Assembly: GCA_016704445.1 (NCBI GenBank)
Contig: JADJAE010000160.1
Span: forward strand, 62,001-126,000
Length of the DNA stretch: 64,000 bases
Reading direction: 5' to 3'
From: Deltaproteobacteria bacterium
GTDB taxonomy: Bacteria > Myxococcota_A > Polyangia > Polyangiales > Ga0077539
The notes beneath the pieces were generated by a model. It was not told where the DNA came from, ran no database searches, and saw only the letters and a program-made list of their open reading frames with translations. Made by a program: the position numbers and the translations under genes. This document shows, piece by piece, positions 28,203 to 36,773 of the stretch; the first letter of the stretch is position 1, and each line of letters begins with the position of its first letter.

Positions 28203-28954
28203 CGATGGGCGCCCGCGGTCGACTGCATGAAGCCTTCGTGTACGGGCTGCTGGCCGTGCTCGCGGTCGGCTCGATGGGCTTCGTCGGCCGTCGCAGGAGG
28301 GGTTGCCCCGCGGGCATGATCGCCGTGGCGGGGGAGTACTGCATCGACCGCTACGAGGGATCGCTGGTGGAGGTGCTCCCTCGCGGGCGCACCCGACCAT
28401 GGAGCCCCTTCGCGGCGCTGCCGCCGGGGCGGAGGGTGCGGGCGGTGGCCAGGGCGGGGGCCTTCCCCCAGGGCTACATCTCGCAGGTGCAGGCGCGCGC
28501 GGCGTGCCAGGCCGCGGGGCGGAGGCTATGCGCCGAGCCCGAGTGGGTGCGCGCCTGCAAGGGTCCGTCGCCGAGCGCGTGGCCTTACGGGCCCAGGTAT
28601 GTTCCGCAGCGGTGCAACGACCATCGGGAGGGGCCGGTGCGGCGCATCTTCGGGCTCGGCGACGTGTTCCACGCCGAGCAGATGAACGACCCGAGGCTCA
28701 ACCAGCTCCCAGGGACGCTCGCCCGAGCCGGATCCCACTCGCGGTGCCGCAACCGCTACGGCGTCTTCGACATGGTGGGCAACCTGCACGAGTGGGTCGA
28801 GGCGACCACCCGCGGGGGCCGCGGGGTGTTTCGCGGCGGGTACTACGTCGACGTGCACGTCAACGGCGCGGGCTGCGACTACGCCACGAGGGCGCACAAC
28901 CCGAGCTACCACGACTACTCCATCGGCTTCCGCTGCTGCGCCGACCTGCGCTGA
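28199..28954 (+). CDS. SUMF1/FGE-sulfatase-domain protein
   Basis: 251 residues, with an N-terminal membrane anchor or signal (GLLAVLAVGSMGFVG). It has the formylglycine-generating-enzyme-type fold: GMIAVAGEYCIDRYEGS, RAACQAAGRRLCAEPEW, FDMVGNLHEWV, FRGGYY and the end GFRCCADL. True FGEs oxidise a sulfatase cysteine using two active cysteines. Here the terminal motif contains a Cys-Cys pair, but the second required Cys position was not established. Many such domains in myxobacteria are non-catalytic ligand-binding modules paired with kinases. It overlaps the CDF transporter gene by 4 bases and is convergent, with a 10-base gap, to the GT-C fusion gene. Confidence 0.85.
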   Translation: MTMGARGRLHEAFVYGLLAVLAVGSMGFVGRRRRGCPAGMIAVAGEYCIDRYEGSLVEVLPRGRTRPWSPFAALPPGRRVRAVARAGAFPQGYISQVQARAACQAAGRRLCAEPEWVRACKGPSPSAWPYGPRYVPQRCNDHREGPVRRIFGLGDVFHAEQMNDPRLNQLPGTLARAGSHSRCRNRYGVFDMVGNLHEWVEATTRGGRGVFRGGYYVDVHVNGAGCDYATRAHNPSYHDYSIGFRCCADLR

Positions 28955-28964
28955 GCGGCGGGAG

Positions 28965-31900
28965 TCAGCGGTGGGGGAACACCGGCTCCAGCAGGAAGTC
29001 GTCGACCATGATGTGCCCCCAGCCCCCGGTGGCGTTGTCGTAGATCTCCAGGTGCGCCCGGCGGCCGCGCCACTCGCGCACGTCCCAGAACTCCCGGTGC
29101 ATCCCCTCGGTGTCCGCCCCGGCGGTGCTGCGCACGGCCTGGCCGTCGACCATCAGCCGCGCGCCCAGCTCCGCGACGTTGGACCCGCCGCCGATGAGGA
29201 AGGAGATCGCGTCGGTGGAGAGGGTGAACTCGCGGGAGCGCAGCGTGCCCACCGCGGCGTCGCCCGCGCGGTTGAACGAGGTCGCGTAGCGCTGGCCCCG
29301 CCAGCCGTTGACGAAGGTCTGGCCCGCGGGGAGGTCGTGCATCGGACCGAGGTTGAAGGCCGTCCCGGTGGCGGTCCAGCCCGTGTACCGGGGCGCCTCG
29401 AAGGAGCCCTCCACCGCGTCGAAGGGGGCGCTCCCGCGCATCCACGGGGCGACTGACCCGACGCGGGCGCAGTCGCGCTCCGCGGGCCTCAAGGGCTGAC
29501 CCGTGAGCGCGGTGTAGGCCTGGGCGAAGGTCGGGTCCCACGCGTCGCGGCAGGACACCGTGGCCGCGAGGCGTCGCGCCTCGTCGACCTCGCCGCGGGC
29601 CAGGTATCCACGCGCGGCGACCAGCCGGGCCCACGCGCTGCGAGGCTCGATGCCCGTGCGGTCGACCAGCGCCGCGGCGTCCACCGAGCGCCCGATGGAG
29701 CCGAGCATCACCAGCGCCTCGTTGAACTCCGCGCGCTGCTCGCCCGACTCCGAGAGGTGTTCGAGGGCCCAGGCGGCGTTGCGGTAGGCCGCGGTCTCTC
29801 GCCCTCCGTCGTAGTCGTGGCGGCGCTGGGCGCGCAGCGTCTCGGCGCGGCGGCGCATCCAGCTCCGACGTGGGTCGAGCAGCACCGCGTCGCGCGCCAG
29901 CGTGAAGGCCTCGCCGACCTGGCCGGATCGCTCGGCGGCGCGGGAGCGCTCGGCCATGCGCTCGGCGCCGCGCTGCACGAAGCTCATGGTCTCCGGGTCG
30001 TGGCGGCCGAAGCGGAGCGCCTGCGAGGCCAGCTCGCGGGCCATCGCGTACTGCGACTGCGAGGCGAGCGTGAGGGCGCGCTCGGCGAGCGCCCGGGCGT
30101 AGCGGGCCACCAGCAGGCGGGCGTCGGTCTCGGTCTCGTCGAGGGCGCGGAGTCGAAGCGAGAGCACCAGGCGGCGCGCGTCGTGGAGGCGGCCGTGGCG
30201 CAGCAGGTCGTCCATCGTCGCTCGAAGCAGGTCGAGCTCGCGGCGGCCCTCCCCGCGGGCCACGGTGACCGTGCCCAGCGTCGCCTCGGCCTGGTCGTTG
30301 CGCCAGCGGATCTCGTAGCGCCCGGCGGGGAGCACGAGCCGGACGCGAGCCCACGGCCGCTCGCCCGCCATGAGCCCGGAGGTCGGGACGATGTCGCCCA
30401 TCGGGTGCAGCGGCACCGAGACGCGTGCGCCGCCCTGGAGGGGCTCCGCGACGATGCTCCCGGCGGTGACCTCGCCGGGGTGCGCGAAGGTCACCTCGAC
30501 GCGCAGCGCGCCGCCCGGGTCGATGCCTCGCGCGGAGAGGGTGTAGCCCTCGATGCGCCCCGCGGGGCCCGACGAGAAGAGGGGACCCTGGTGGGCCTCC
30601 TCGGTCCATGGGGCGGCGAGGACGTCGCGGCGGACGTAGTTGCTGGCATCATCATGCTCGGTGCCGATGTAGCCAGGGAGGCGAAGGTAGGCCTCGGTCA
30701 GCTCCTCGAGGCGCTCGAGGTTGACCGCGGCGTACCAGGCGCCGTGCAGGTGCACGAAGGTCGGGCGGCGTTCGTCGAAGATGGCCTCGCGCATCCCGGG
30801 CTCGTCCTGCGGGTGCGTTCGCGCGATGGCCACGTCGCCGAGGCCGAAGAGGTCGATGACCTCCAGGCCCGAGTCGTAGCTCATGCCGCCGACGTCGGGG
30901 TCGAGCACCGAGGCGTCGCGCAGGTCGAGGGTGCGCGCGGCGGCGGCGTAGTAGCGAGCGCGGCCGCGGACCACCGAGAACTCCAGCGTGTCGTGCTGGT
31001 GCGTATGGGTGTAGCGCGCGGGGTAGTGGTGCGTGGTCTCCTTGAGGACCATCCACGCCGCGAAGGGCGTGAGCGCGACGGCCAGCGGGGCGCGAAGGCT
31101 GCGCGGCATGGCGACGACGAGGATGCGGGCGAGGGCGCGCACGGACTCGGCGAAGCCCAGCGCGAGCAGCGGCACCCCGTAGGTGAGGAAGCGCCACTCC
31201 TCCATCCAGTCGCCGTGCGAGTAGACCGGGAAGAGGAGGCCGACGGCGATGCAGAGCAGCAGGGCCACGCGGGCGACCGGGGCGCGCAGGGCGAGCAGCA
31301 GCGCGGGCACCACGGCGAGGGCGCGGGTGAGGTCGTAGGTGCGGACGAACTGGCGGAGGTAGACCCAGCCCGCGGAGTCGAACTTCGTGAGGTCCTTACC
31401 GAAGTCGAAGGTGCGCTTCTTTGTGTAGAAGCTGTTGGGGAAGGGCCAGGCGAAGTAGGCGAGGCGGAAGAGCTCGAGGGCTCCGACCATCATGCCGAGG
31501 GTGAAGGCCCAGGTGAGGTCCTGGCGGCGGGGCTTGCCGGTGATGATGCGGAAGCCGCGGGCGATGGCGATGGCGAAGGCGTAGAGGGCGCCGTCGGGGC
31601 GCGTCGCGAAGAGCAGCCCGAGGGTCACCGATGACCAGGGGAAGCGCTCGGGGGAGTTCTCCTCCCAGGCGAGCGCCGTGAGCGAGGCCGCCGCGAGGAA
31701 CTGGAACAGCCCGTTCTCGAGGCCGGAGGTGGTCCAGAGGGCGGAGTGGGCGAAGGTCGCGGCGATGAGCGGGGCGACGAGGTCGAAGTAGCGCGGGCGG
31801 CGCTGGTAGGCGACCGCGGGGAAGGCCGCGATGGCGCAGAGCGCGAAGCCCGCGAAGGCCAGGCCCAGGACCTTCGAGAGGGCCTCGTGGGTGACGCCGA

Positions 31901-32144
31901 GGCCGTCGGCGGGGGCGAGCAGGAGGATCCAGAGGAAGTTGGTCGCGGCCTCGACGCGCTCGGCGCCGGGGGTGAGGACGAGGCCGTCGCCGTTCCAGAG
32001 GTTGCGGGCGTAGGAGTAGGAGATGCCTGCGTCGTCGACGGTGAAATCCCAGGTGCGGCCGACGTTGGCGCCGAAGAAGCAGAGCACGGCGCCCAGCAGC
32101 GCGAGCCATGGGAGGGTCGGGGCGAAGGCGCTCGGGCGGCGCAT
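28965..32144 (-). CDS. GT-C membrane glycosyltransferase fused to TPR-like and C-terminal lectin-like domains
   Basis: 1,059 residues. Residues 1-about 370 hold about ten membrane helices and the GT-C catalytic loop VDDAGISYSYARNLW followed by VEAATNFLW, as in arabinofuranosyl/mannosyl transferases using polyprenyl-phosphate sugars. A periplasmic part follows. Residues about 640-890 are Arg/Ala-rich helices of TPR type (ARYARALAERALTLASQSQ, AAERSGQVGEAFTLARDAV). The last 120 residues form a beta-sandwich module (ISFLIGGGSNVAELGARLMVDG...AHLEIYDNATGGWGHIMVDD) like the domains joined to GH32 enzymes. The combination suggests an enzyme that also binds the glycan it decorates. Substrate unknown. 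It overlaps nothing; a kinase-like gene lies 56 bases upstream. Confidence 0.85.
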   Translation of the reverse strand: MRRPSAFAPTLPWLALLGAVLCFFGANVGRTWDFTVDDAGISYSYARNLWNGDGLVLTPGAERVEAATNFLWILLLAPADGLGVTHEALSKVLGLAFAGFALCAIAAFPAVAYQRRPRYFDLVAPLIAATFAHSALWTTSGLENGLFQFLAAASLTALAWEENSPERFPWSSVTLGLLFATRPDGALYAFAIAIARGFRIITGKPRRQDLTWAFTLGMMVGALELFRLAYFAWPFPNSFYTKKRTFDFGKDLTKFDSAGWVYLRQFVRTYDLTRALAVVPALLLALRAPVARVALLLCIAVGLLFPVYSHGDWMEEWRFLTYGVPLLALGFAESVRALARILVVAMPRSLRAPLAVALTPFAAWMVLKETTHHYPARYTHTHQHDTLEFSVVRGRARYYAAAARTLDLRDASVLDPDVGGMSYDSGLEVIDLFGLGDVAIARTHPQDEPGMREAIFDERRPTFVHLHGAWYAAVNLERLEELTEAYLRLPGYIGTEHDDASNYVRRDVLAAPWTEEAHQGPLFSSGPAGRIEGYTLSARGIDPGGALRVEVTFAHPGEVTAGSIVAEPLQGGARVSVPLHPMGDIVPTSGLMAGERPWARVRLVLPAGRYEIRWRNDQAEATLGTVTVARGEGRRELDLLRATMDDLLRHGRLHDARRLVLSLRLRALDETETDARLLVARYARALAERALTLASQSQYAMARELASQALRFGRHDPETMSFVQRGAERMAERSRAAERSGQVGEAFTLARDAVLLDPRRSWMRRRAETLRAQRRHDYDGGRETAAYRNAAWALEHLSESGEQRAEFNEALVMLGSIGRSVDAAALVDRTGIEPRSAWARLVAARGYLARGEVDEARRLAATVSCRDAWDPTFAQAYTALTGQPLRPAERDCARVGSVAPWMRGSAPFDAVEGSFEAPRYTGWTATGTAFNLGPMHDLPAGQTFVNGWRGQRYATSFNRAGDAAVGTLRSREFTLSTDAISFLIGGGSNVAELGARLMVDGQAVRSTAGADTEGMHREFWDVREWRGRRAHLEIYDNATGGWGHIMVDDFLLEPVFPHR

Positions 32145-32200
32145 GGGCGGCGGAACCTAAACCGGGAACGGGGCGTCTGTCGCGTACGACCGACGCGAAG

Positions 32201-33199
32201 TCAGCCCGCGAGTTCGCGGAACATCCGCCCGAGCGGCATGGAGGTGAGCGCGTCGCAGCGGACCTCGAAGGGGCGAGCCTGGAGGTAGGCCGCGAAGATG
32301 GGGCCGTCGTCGGGCCAGAGGCCCGGGTCGAGCGCGAGGCCGACGAAGGGGCGCAGCGTCACGGGGAGCTTCGGGAGCAGCGCGTCGAGCTTCGCGCGGG
32401 CGTGGCGGAGCAGCTCGCGCTTGGCCTCGATGCCGACGGAGCGGTCGGCCATGCGGGCGACCTCGGCGTGGCCCCAGGGGCGCTCGCCGGTGACGGCCTG
32501 CGCGGTCATCAGCGCGAGGGCCACCAGGTCGCGGTGGCGCAGGAACATCCGCCGGTCGCGGGGGTCGGCGCTCTCGACGAGGGGCGTGGAGACGAGGAAG
32601 TTGAGGTGCGTCCAGTCGGGGGTGACGAGGTCGAGCCCGACCGGGAGGGGATCGATGAAGATGACGCTGCCGTCGTCGCGGAGGATGACGTTCTCGGGCT
32701 TGAGGTCGCCGTGGGGCCACTGCAGGTCGTGGAGCTGGTGGATCTCCTCGGCGAGGCGGGCGACGTCCTTGGGGGAGCTGGGGTCGAGGGCCCGCCCGCG
32801 GACGCGCGGCATCTCGTAGGCCTGCCGGCCGTCGAGCGAGAACTGCGAGGTGACGGCGATGACCGAGGGGTGCTCGACCTCGCGGATGCGGTTGACCTCG
32901 CCGAGGAGCACGCGGTTGCAGCGGCCGAGCTCGGTGGGAGGGACGAAGCGCGGGCCGTGGCCGCTGTCGGTGAGCCTGGGGGCGCGCAGCCGGTGGACGG
33001 ACTTGTCGCCGAGGCCGCCGTCGTGCTCGCCGGAGTGGGGCCAGGCGACCTTCACCGCGACGGGCTTGGAGTCGTGGGTGGCCGCGAACACGACGCCGAT
33101 GCCGCCGCGACCGAGGACCCCTTCGACGGTGTAGCCGCGCACATCGAGTGCGCTGATTGCGTCGATGTACTCGCTGGAAATGACTCGGAGGGAGGTCAC
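32201..33199 (-). CDS. Protein-kinase-fold protein with altered catalytic motifs
   Basis: 332 residues from a GTG at 33199. The kinase fold is evident: Gly loop LGRGGIGVVF (29-38), Lys50 in VAVKVAWP, and the catalytic loop HGDLKPEN (163-170), which keeps Asp165, Lys167 and Asn170 but has Gly in place of the usual Arg. At the DFG position the sequence reads FIDPLP (about 181-186), retaining the Asp. It resembles aminoglycoside-phosphotransferase/lipopolysaccharide-kinase-like members more than standard Ser/Thr kinases. No membrane helix or sensor domain is visible, so it is probably cytosolic. Substrate unknown; activity is plausible because the metal-binding Asp and Asn remain. Confidence 0.85.
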   Translation of the reverse strand: MTSLRVISSEYIDAISALDVRGYTVEGVLGRGGIGVVFAATHDSKPVAVKVAWPHSGEHDGGLGDKSVHRLRAPRLTDSGHGPRFVPPTELGRCNRVLLGEVNRIREVEHPSVIAVTSQFSLDGRQAYEMPRVRGRALDPSSPKDVARLAEEIHQLHDLQWPHGDLKPENVILRDDGSVIFIDPLPVGLDLVTPDWTHLNFLVSTPLVESADPRDRRMFLRHRDLVALALMTAQAVTGERPWGHAEVARMADRSVGIEAKRELLRHARAKLDALLPKLPVTLRPFVGLALDPGLWPDDGPIFAAYLQARPFEVRCDALTSMPLGRMFRELAG

Positions 33200-33270
33200 G
33201 GTTGGCCGCAGTGTAACGGGGCACCCGCCCGGTTTGGCAACAATCGTGGTGGCATGGCCCCCCGGCGGAA

Positions 33271-33291
33271 CGGAGCGCCGCAGCCGCTCCG
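33271..33291 (-). terminator. Possible terminator hairpin after MFS gene
   Basis: CGGAGCG and CGCTCCG form a 7-bp perfect stem with a 7-base loop, 9 bases downstream of the MFS stop on the minus strand. No U-run follows. It would separate the MFS/GT transcript from the kinase-like gene. Confidence 0.4.
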
Positions 33292-33299
33292 CCCGTCGC

Positions 33300-34523
33300 T
33301 CACATCCCCGCGGTCTCCTCCAGCTCGCGCCCGCCCGTCTCGGGCAGCAGCGCCAATATCAACCCCAGCGCCAGCAGCGGGAACACCGCCGTCGCGCTCA
33401 CCGTCGGGCCCCACCCGTGGCGCTCCGCGAGGTACCCGACGAGCGGCGGCGAGAGCACGTACCCGATGCGCCCGAGGAGGTTGTTCGACCACGCGAAGGC
33501 GTCCGCCCGGCACTCCGTCGGAAACAGCTCCGTCGTGAAGGCGTTGAGCACCGGCAGGAAGGCGCTGGTCCCGAAGACCGCCAGCACCAGCGCCCCGGTG
33601 AGCGCCCCGCGGCCGTGCAGCGTGTAGGCCGTGAACACCCCGAGCGACAGCACCCCGTAGATGATCACCGCGCCGCGCCTGCGGCCCACGGCGTCGAGCA
33701 GCCGCCCCGCGAGGAAGACCAGGGGCATCGACGCGACCGCCGCCACGGTGATGGCGCCGCCCACCTGCGCGTCGGTGAAGCCCCGCTCGGAGACGGCGAA
33801 GTCCTTCCAGAAGGTGATCGCGTTCTGGGCGCACGCGTAGGAGAGAAACCAGATCACGGCCATCTGGAGGATGCGCTTGAGGTGCGGCGTTCGGAGCACC
33901 GCGAGGAGGTTGCCCTGGACGAGCGCCGTGCCGCCGGAGCGGGCCTCCTCGAAGCGTCGCGTCTCCTTCAGTCCGCGGCGGGCGTAGGCCATGATCGCCA
34001 GCGGGACCGAGCCCACCACGAAGACCATGCGCCACCCGATGGGGCTCCTGAGCATCAGCGGGACCAGGCCCGCGCACGCGATGCCACCGAGGGAGGAGCA
34101 GGCCTGGAGGATGCCGATGACGGTCCCCCGGCGGGCGGCGGGGTACTCCTCGGCGGCGAAGACCATGGCGATGGTCCACTCGCCGATGAGGAAGACGCGG
34201 GCGATGCACTGGAGCAGGCCGAAGACCACCGCGTTGGGAGAGGCCGCGGAGGCCAGCGAGGCCAGCGTGTACCCGACGATGGTGATGGAGAGCACCCGCT
34301 TGCGACCGATGCGATCGGCCACGCGGATGAGCAGGTACGCGATGACGGTGCCGAGGTTGATGAAGGCCAGGAGCCACCCGGACTGGGCCGGCGTGATGTG
34401 GAAGTCCGCGCGCAGGCTGGGGAGGATCTGCGCGAGCGCGAACATGTCGTAGCCCTCGAAGAAGGTCGCCACGCTCAAGAACACCAGCAGGCGACGGAGG
34501 TACGGAGACAGGGGCTCGCTCAT
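33300..34523 (-). CDS. MFS transporter (sugar/organic-acid type)
   Basis: 407 residues with twelve apparent membrane helices. The N-terminal FFEGYDMFALAQILP resembles the F-x-D/E-GYD motif of AAHS/metabolite:H+ symporters. The loop 2-3 signature is ADRIGRKRVL, and the N-terminal half also has EYPAARRGTVIG. The middle loop (LKETRRFEEARSGG) and the C-terminal half (AGRLLDAVGRRRGAV) repeat the pattern. Such proteins move small sugars or carboxylates across the inner membrane. Substrate cannot be deduced. The GT-C gene upstream on the same strand ends 36 bases before this start, so the 36697-33300 genes may form one transcript. Confidence 0.92.
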   Translation of the reverse strand: MSEPLSPYLRRLLVFLSVATFFEGYDMFALAQILPSLRADFHITPAQSGWLLAFINLGTVIAYLLIRVADRIGRKRVLSITIVGYTLASLASAASPNAVVFGLLQCIARVFLIGEWTIAMVFAAEEYPAARRGTVIGILQACSSLGGIACAGLVPLMLRSPIGWRMVFVVGSVPLAIMAYARRGLKETRRFEEARSGGTALVQGNLLAVLRTPHLKRILQMAVIWFLSYACAQNAITFWKDFAVSERGFTDAQVGGAITVAAVASMPLVFLAGRLLDAVGRRRGAVIIYGVLSLGVFTAYTLHGRGALTGALVLAVFGTSAFLPVLNAFTTELFPTECRADAFAWSNNLLGRIGYVLSPPLVGYLAERHGWGPTVSATAVFPLLALGLILALLPETGGRELEETAGM

Positions 34524-34559
34524 CGGGCGCGGAGTCTCGCACCGCTCGCGAGCGCCGCG

Positions 34560-36155
34560 CTACGGAGCTTGCGCCGTCCAGAGCTCGATCAGCGCCTCGC
34601 CGTCGGGCTGACGGAGCGCGCGCACCAGCCGCAGCCCGGTGAGGTCGGGCGCTCGCATCCGCGCGGTGAGGGCCTCGTTGGCGAGCACGTCGGCGCGCGG
34701 CCAGAAGCCCCGGGCGAACACCCCGTCGGACCAGCGGACGAAGAGCATCCGCTCACCGGGGCGCGGTGAGAGCGGGGCGAGGTTGAGCTCGACGATGCGA
34801 TGCCCGTGCGCCGCGTTGGCGAAGTAGATCGGGTGCAGGACGTAGTCCGCCGTCACCACCGTCACCCGTGCGCCGCCGTCGAGGGCGCTGGCCTCGGCGA
34901 TGATCTGGTCGACCACGGCGACGTCGAGCGCGGTCACCTTCCAGCGCCGTCCGCCGGCTCCGTCGCGGTCGAGGAAGACGCCGCGGTCGGGGCCGCCGCC
35001 GCGGAGAAACCACACCGCCCCGCGGCGGGTGGGGCCGAGCGCGAGGGCCAGCACCGCGGCGAGGGCGATCCAGCGGAGCCGGGTGGCGGCGAGCGAGGCG
35101 ACCAGCAGCGCGGCCGGGGCGAGCAGCACGAAGCCGTAGCGCTCGGCGTCGACCGAGGGCATGTGCCACTGGCGCATCGGGGCGAGCAGCAGCGGCAGGC
35201 CCACCAGCGCCGCCGCCAGGTGAGGGATCGCGAGGCGCCGCAGCGGGTCGCGACCGCGGGCGAGCGCGAGCACGATCAGGCCCACGGCGACTGCGCCCGC
35301 GAGGAGCTCGAGGGGCAAGGGGAGCGTGGCGGTGGTGAAGTCGCGGAGGGTGGCCTCGCCGGAGAGCACGCCCGCGAGGGTGCGGTCGAAGATCTGGAGC
35401 CGCGATCCGAGGTGGTCGAGGTGGCTGCTGGGGCGGGTGCTGCCGTGCTGCGCGACCCGCGCCGCGCCGACGACCACGGGCGCCACGTGGGCGGCCGCGA
35501 GGAGGGCCGCGAGCAGCGTCGAGCGCTCCCGGAGGCGGGCGCGGGAGACCGGGTCGGAGAGGAGCTGCGCGGCGACGCCGAGCGCGGGGATCAGCGCCAG
35601 GGGAGAGAACTGGAATCCCAGGGCGAGGCACTGCCCGCAGGCCACGCGCCACCAGGAGGAGCGGGGGGAGGGGAGGTTCCATGCGCGGTGGGCGAGGAGG
35701 GGGGCGAGGGCCGCGAGAGAGAGCGAGAGCGCGTAGGGGGTGACGACGTTGCGGCTCCAGAGCACCGCCCAGGGGTGCACCGCGAGCAGCGCCGCGAGCA
35801 CCAGCGCCGGGAGGGCTCCCGCGATGCGCCGGGCGAGCAGGGCGACGGCGACGATGCCGACCAGGCTGGCGGCGACCGGGACGCTGCGGGCGCTGGCGAT
35901 GGAGTCGCCGAAGAGGCGCATCGCGAGGGCCATCATCCAGGCGAAGAGGTCGGTCACGAAGCGGGCGTCGGGCGGCAGCGGAACCGGGTGGCCGTGCGCT
36001 CGCTCCCAGGCCGCGAGGAGCCAGTTGCCCTCGTCGTGCGCCGCGTTGGGGACGCTCGCGAGCCGATGGACCCTCAGCGCGAGCGCGACGGCGGTCACCG
36101 CCGAGAGGCCGCCCGCGAAGCGCCACCGGGGCGGAGCGAGAGATGGCTCGTTCAC
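34560..36155 (-). CDS. GT-C (ArnT/PMT-like) membrane glycosyltransferase
   Basis: 531 residues. The first helix is followed by the catalytic-type loop VPNAAHDEGNWLLAAW (His-Asp-Glu), then about ten membrane helices, and a C-terminal soluble part from about residue 390 (VAVVDQIIAEASALDGGARV, ending IELWTAQAP). The architecture is that of polyprenyl-phosphate-sugar-dependent transferases that glycosylate lipids or proteins on the outer face of the inner membrane. The start ATG at 36155 overlaps the stop of the upstream hypothetical gene by 4 bases. Substrate unknown. Confidence 0.85.
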   Translation of the reverse strand: MNEPSLAPPRWRFAGGLSAVTAVALALRVHRLASVPNAAHDEGNWLLAAWERAHGHPVPLPPDARFVTDLFAWMMALAMRLFGDSIASARSVPVAASLVGIVAVALLARRIAGALPALVLAALLAVHPWAVLWSRNVVTPYALSLSLAALAPLLAHRAWNLPSPRSSWWRVACGQCLALGFQFSPLALIPALGVAAQLLSDPVSRARLRERSTLLAALLAAAHVAPVVVGAARVAQHGSTRPSSHLDHLGSRLQIFDRTLAGVLSGEATLRDFTTATLPLPLELLAGAVAVGLIVLALARGRDPLRRLAIPHLAAALVGLPLLLAPMRQWHMPSVDAERYGFVLLAPAALLVASLAATRLRWIALAAVLALALGPTRRGAVWFLRGGGPDRGVFLDRDGAGGRRWKVTALDVAVVDQIIAEASALDGGARVTVVTADYVLHPIYFANAAHGHRIVELNLAPLSPRPGERMLFVRWSDGVFARGFWPRADVLANEALTARMRAPDLTGLRLVRALRQPDGEALIELWTAQAP

Positions 36156-36697
36156 CGTCGACGGGAGGGGAGCATGGCCGCGAGCTCTCTCGCGAACTCA
36201 TCGGAGGGAGAGATCACCGTACGGTCTTCGGAGACCGTCCAGCGGGCCTCCTTCGCCCGGCCTCCCTCGTGGGCGCGGAAGACCACCACGCATCCTGCGC
36301 CGCCGTCGCCGGGGGTGTCGGCGCCCCAGCCGTCGGCGGTGAAGCGACCGCGTCGGGCGCGCGAGGCGTAGGCCAGCAGGGCCTCGGTGTTGGTCAGCCG
36401 GAAGGCCCCCCGCCACTCCTGCACCAGCGCCACGTCGCTCACCCGGCAGCCGGGCGCGATGGCCGCCCGCTGCGACGGGGTCACCGCCAGCATCGGGGCG
36501 TCGCGGCCGGTGAGCGCGCCGGCGTTGAGCCGCGTGGTGTGGGGCGTCTCCGAGGGCTGGGAGAAGGGGTTCTCGGGCATCCACTGGAGGATCACCGCGA
36601 CCGCGGCGACGAGCACCCCGAAGCCCACGATGGCGTACCAGGACTGCGCCCGCTGCTCCTGCTCCTTGCGTTCGTACTCGTCGCTCGGACCCGACAT
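36152..36697 (-). CDS. Small single-pass membrane protein, unknown
   Basis: About 181 residues from the ATG at 36697 (MSGPSDEYERKEQEQ); the frame is open further upstream but would reach past the divergent gene. A charged, Gln/Glu-rich N-terminus is followed by one membrane helix (AIVGFGVLVAAVAVILQW, about 20-38). The outer domain of about 130 residues contains CRVSDVALVQEWRG and GAGCVVVFRAH. It is translationally coupled to the GT-C gene downstream, so an accessory role to that enzyme is possible. Family not recognised. It is divergent from pepF with 76 bases between the starts. Confidence 0.75.
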   Translation of the reverse strand: MSGPSDEYERKEQEQRAQSWYAIVGFGVLVAAVAVILQWMPENPFSQPSETPHTTRLNAGALTGRDAPMLAVTPSQRAAIAPGCRVSDVALVQEWRGAFRLTNTEALLAYASRARRGRFTADGWGADTPGDGGAGCVVVFRAHEGGRAKEARWTVSEDRTVISPSDEFARELAAMLPSRRR

Positions 36698-36773
36698 CGC
36701 GGCGGCGACTCTGCCACGAACGCGCCGCCGACCGCGCGTCGACTCTCTTACGTCCTGCGGTATACCCGTCCCG

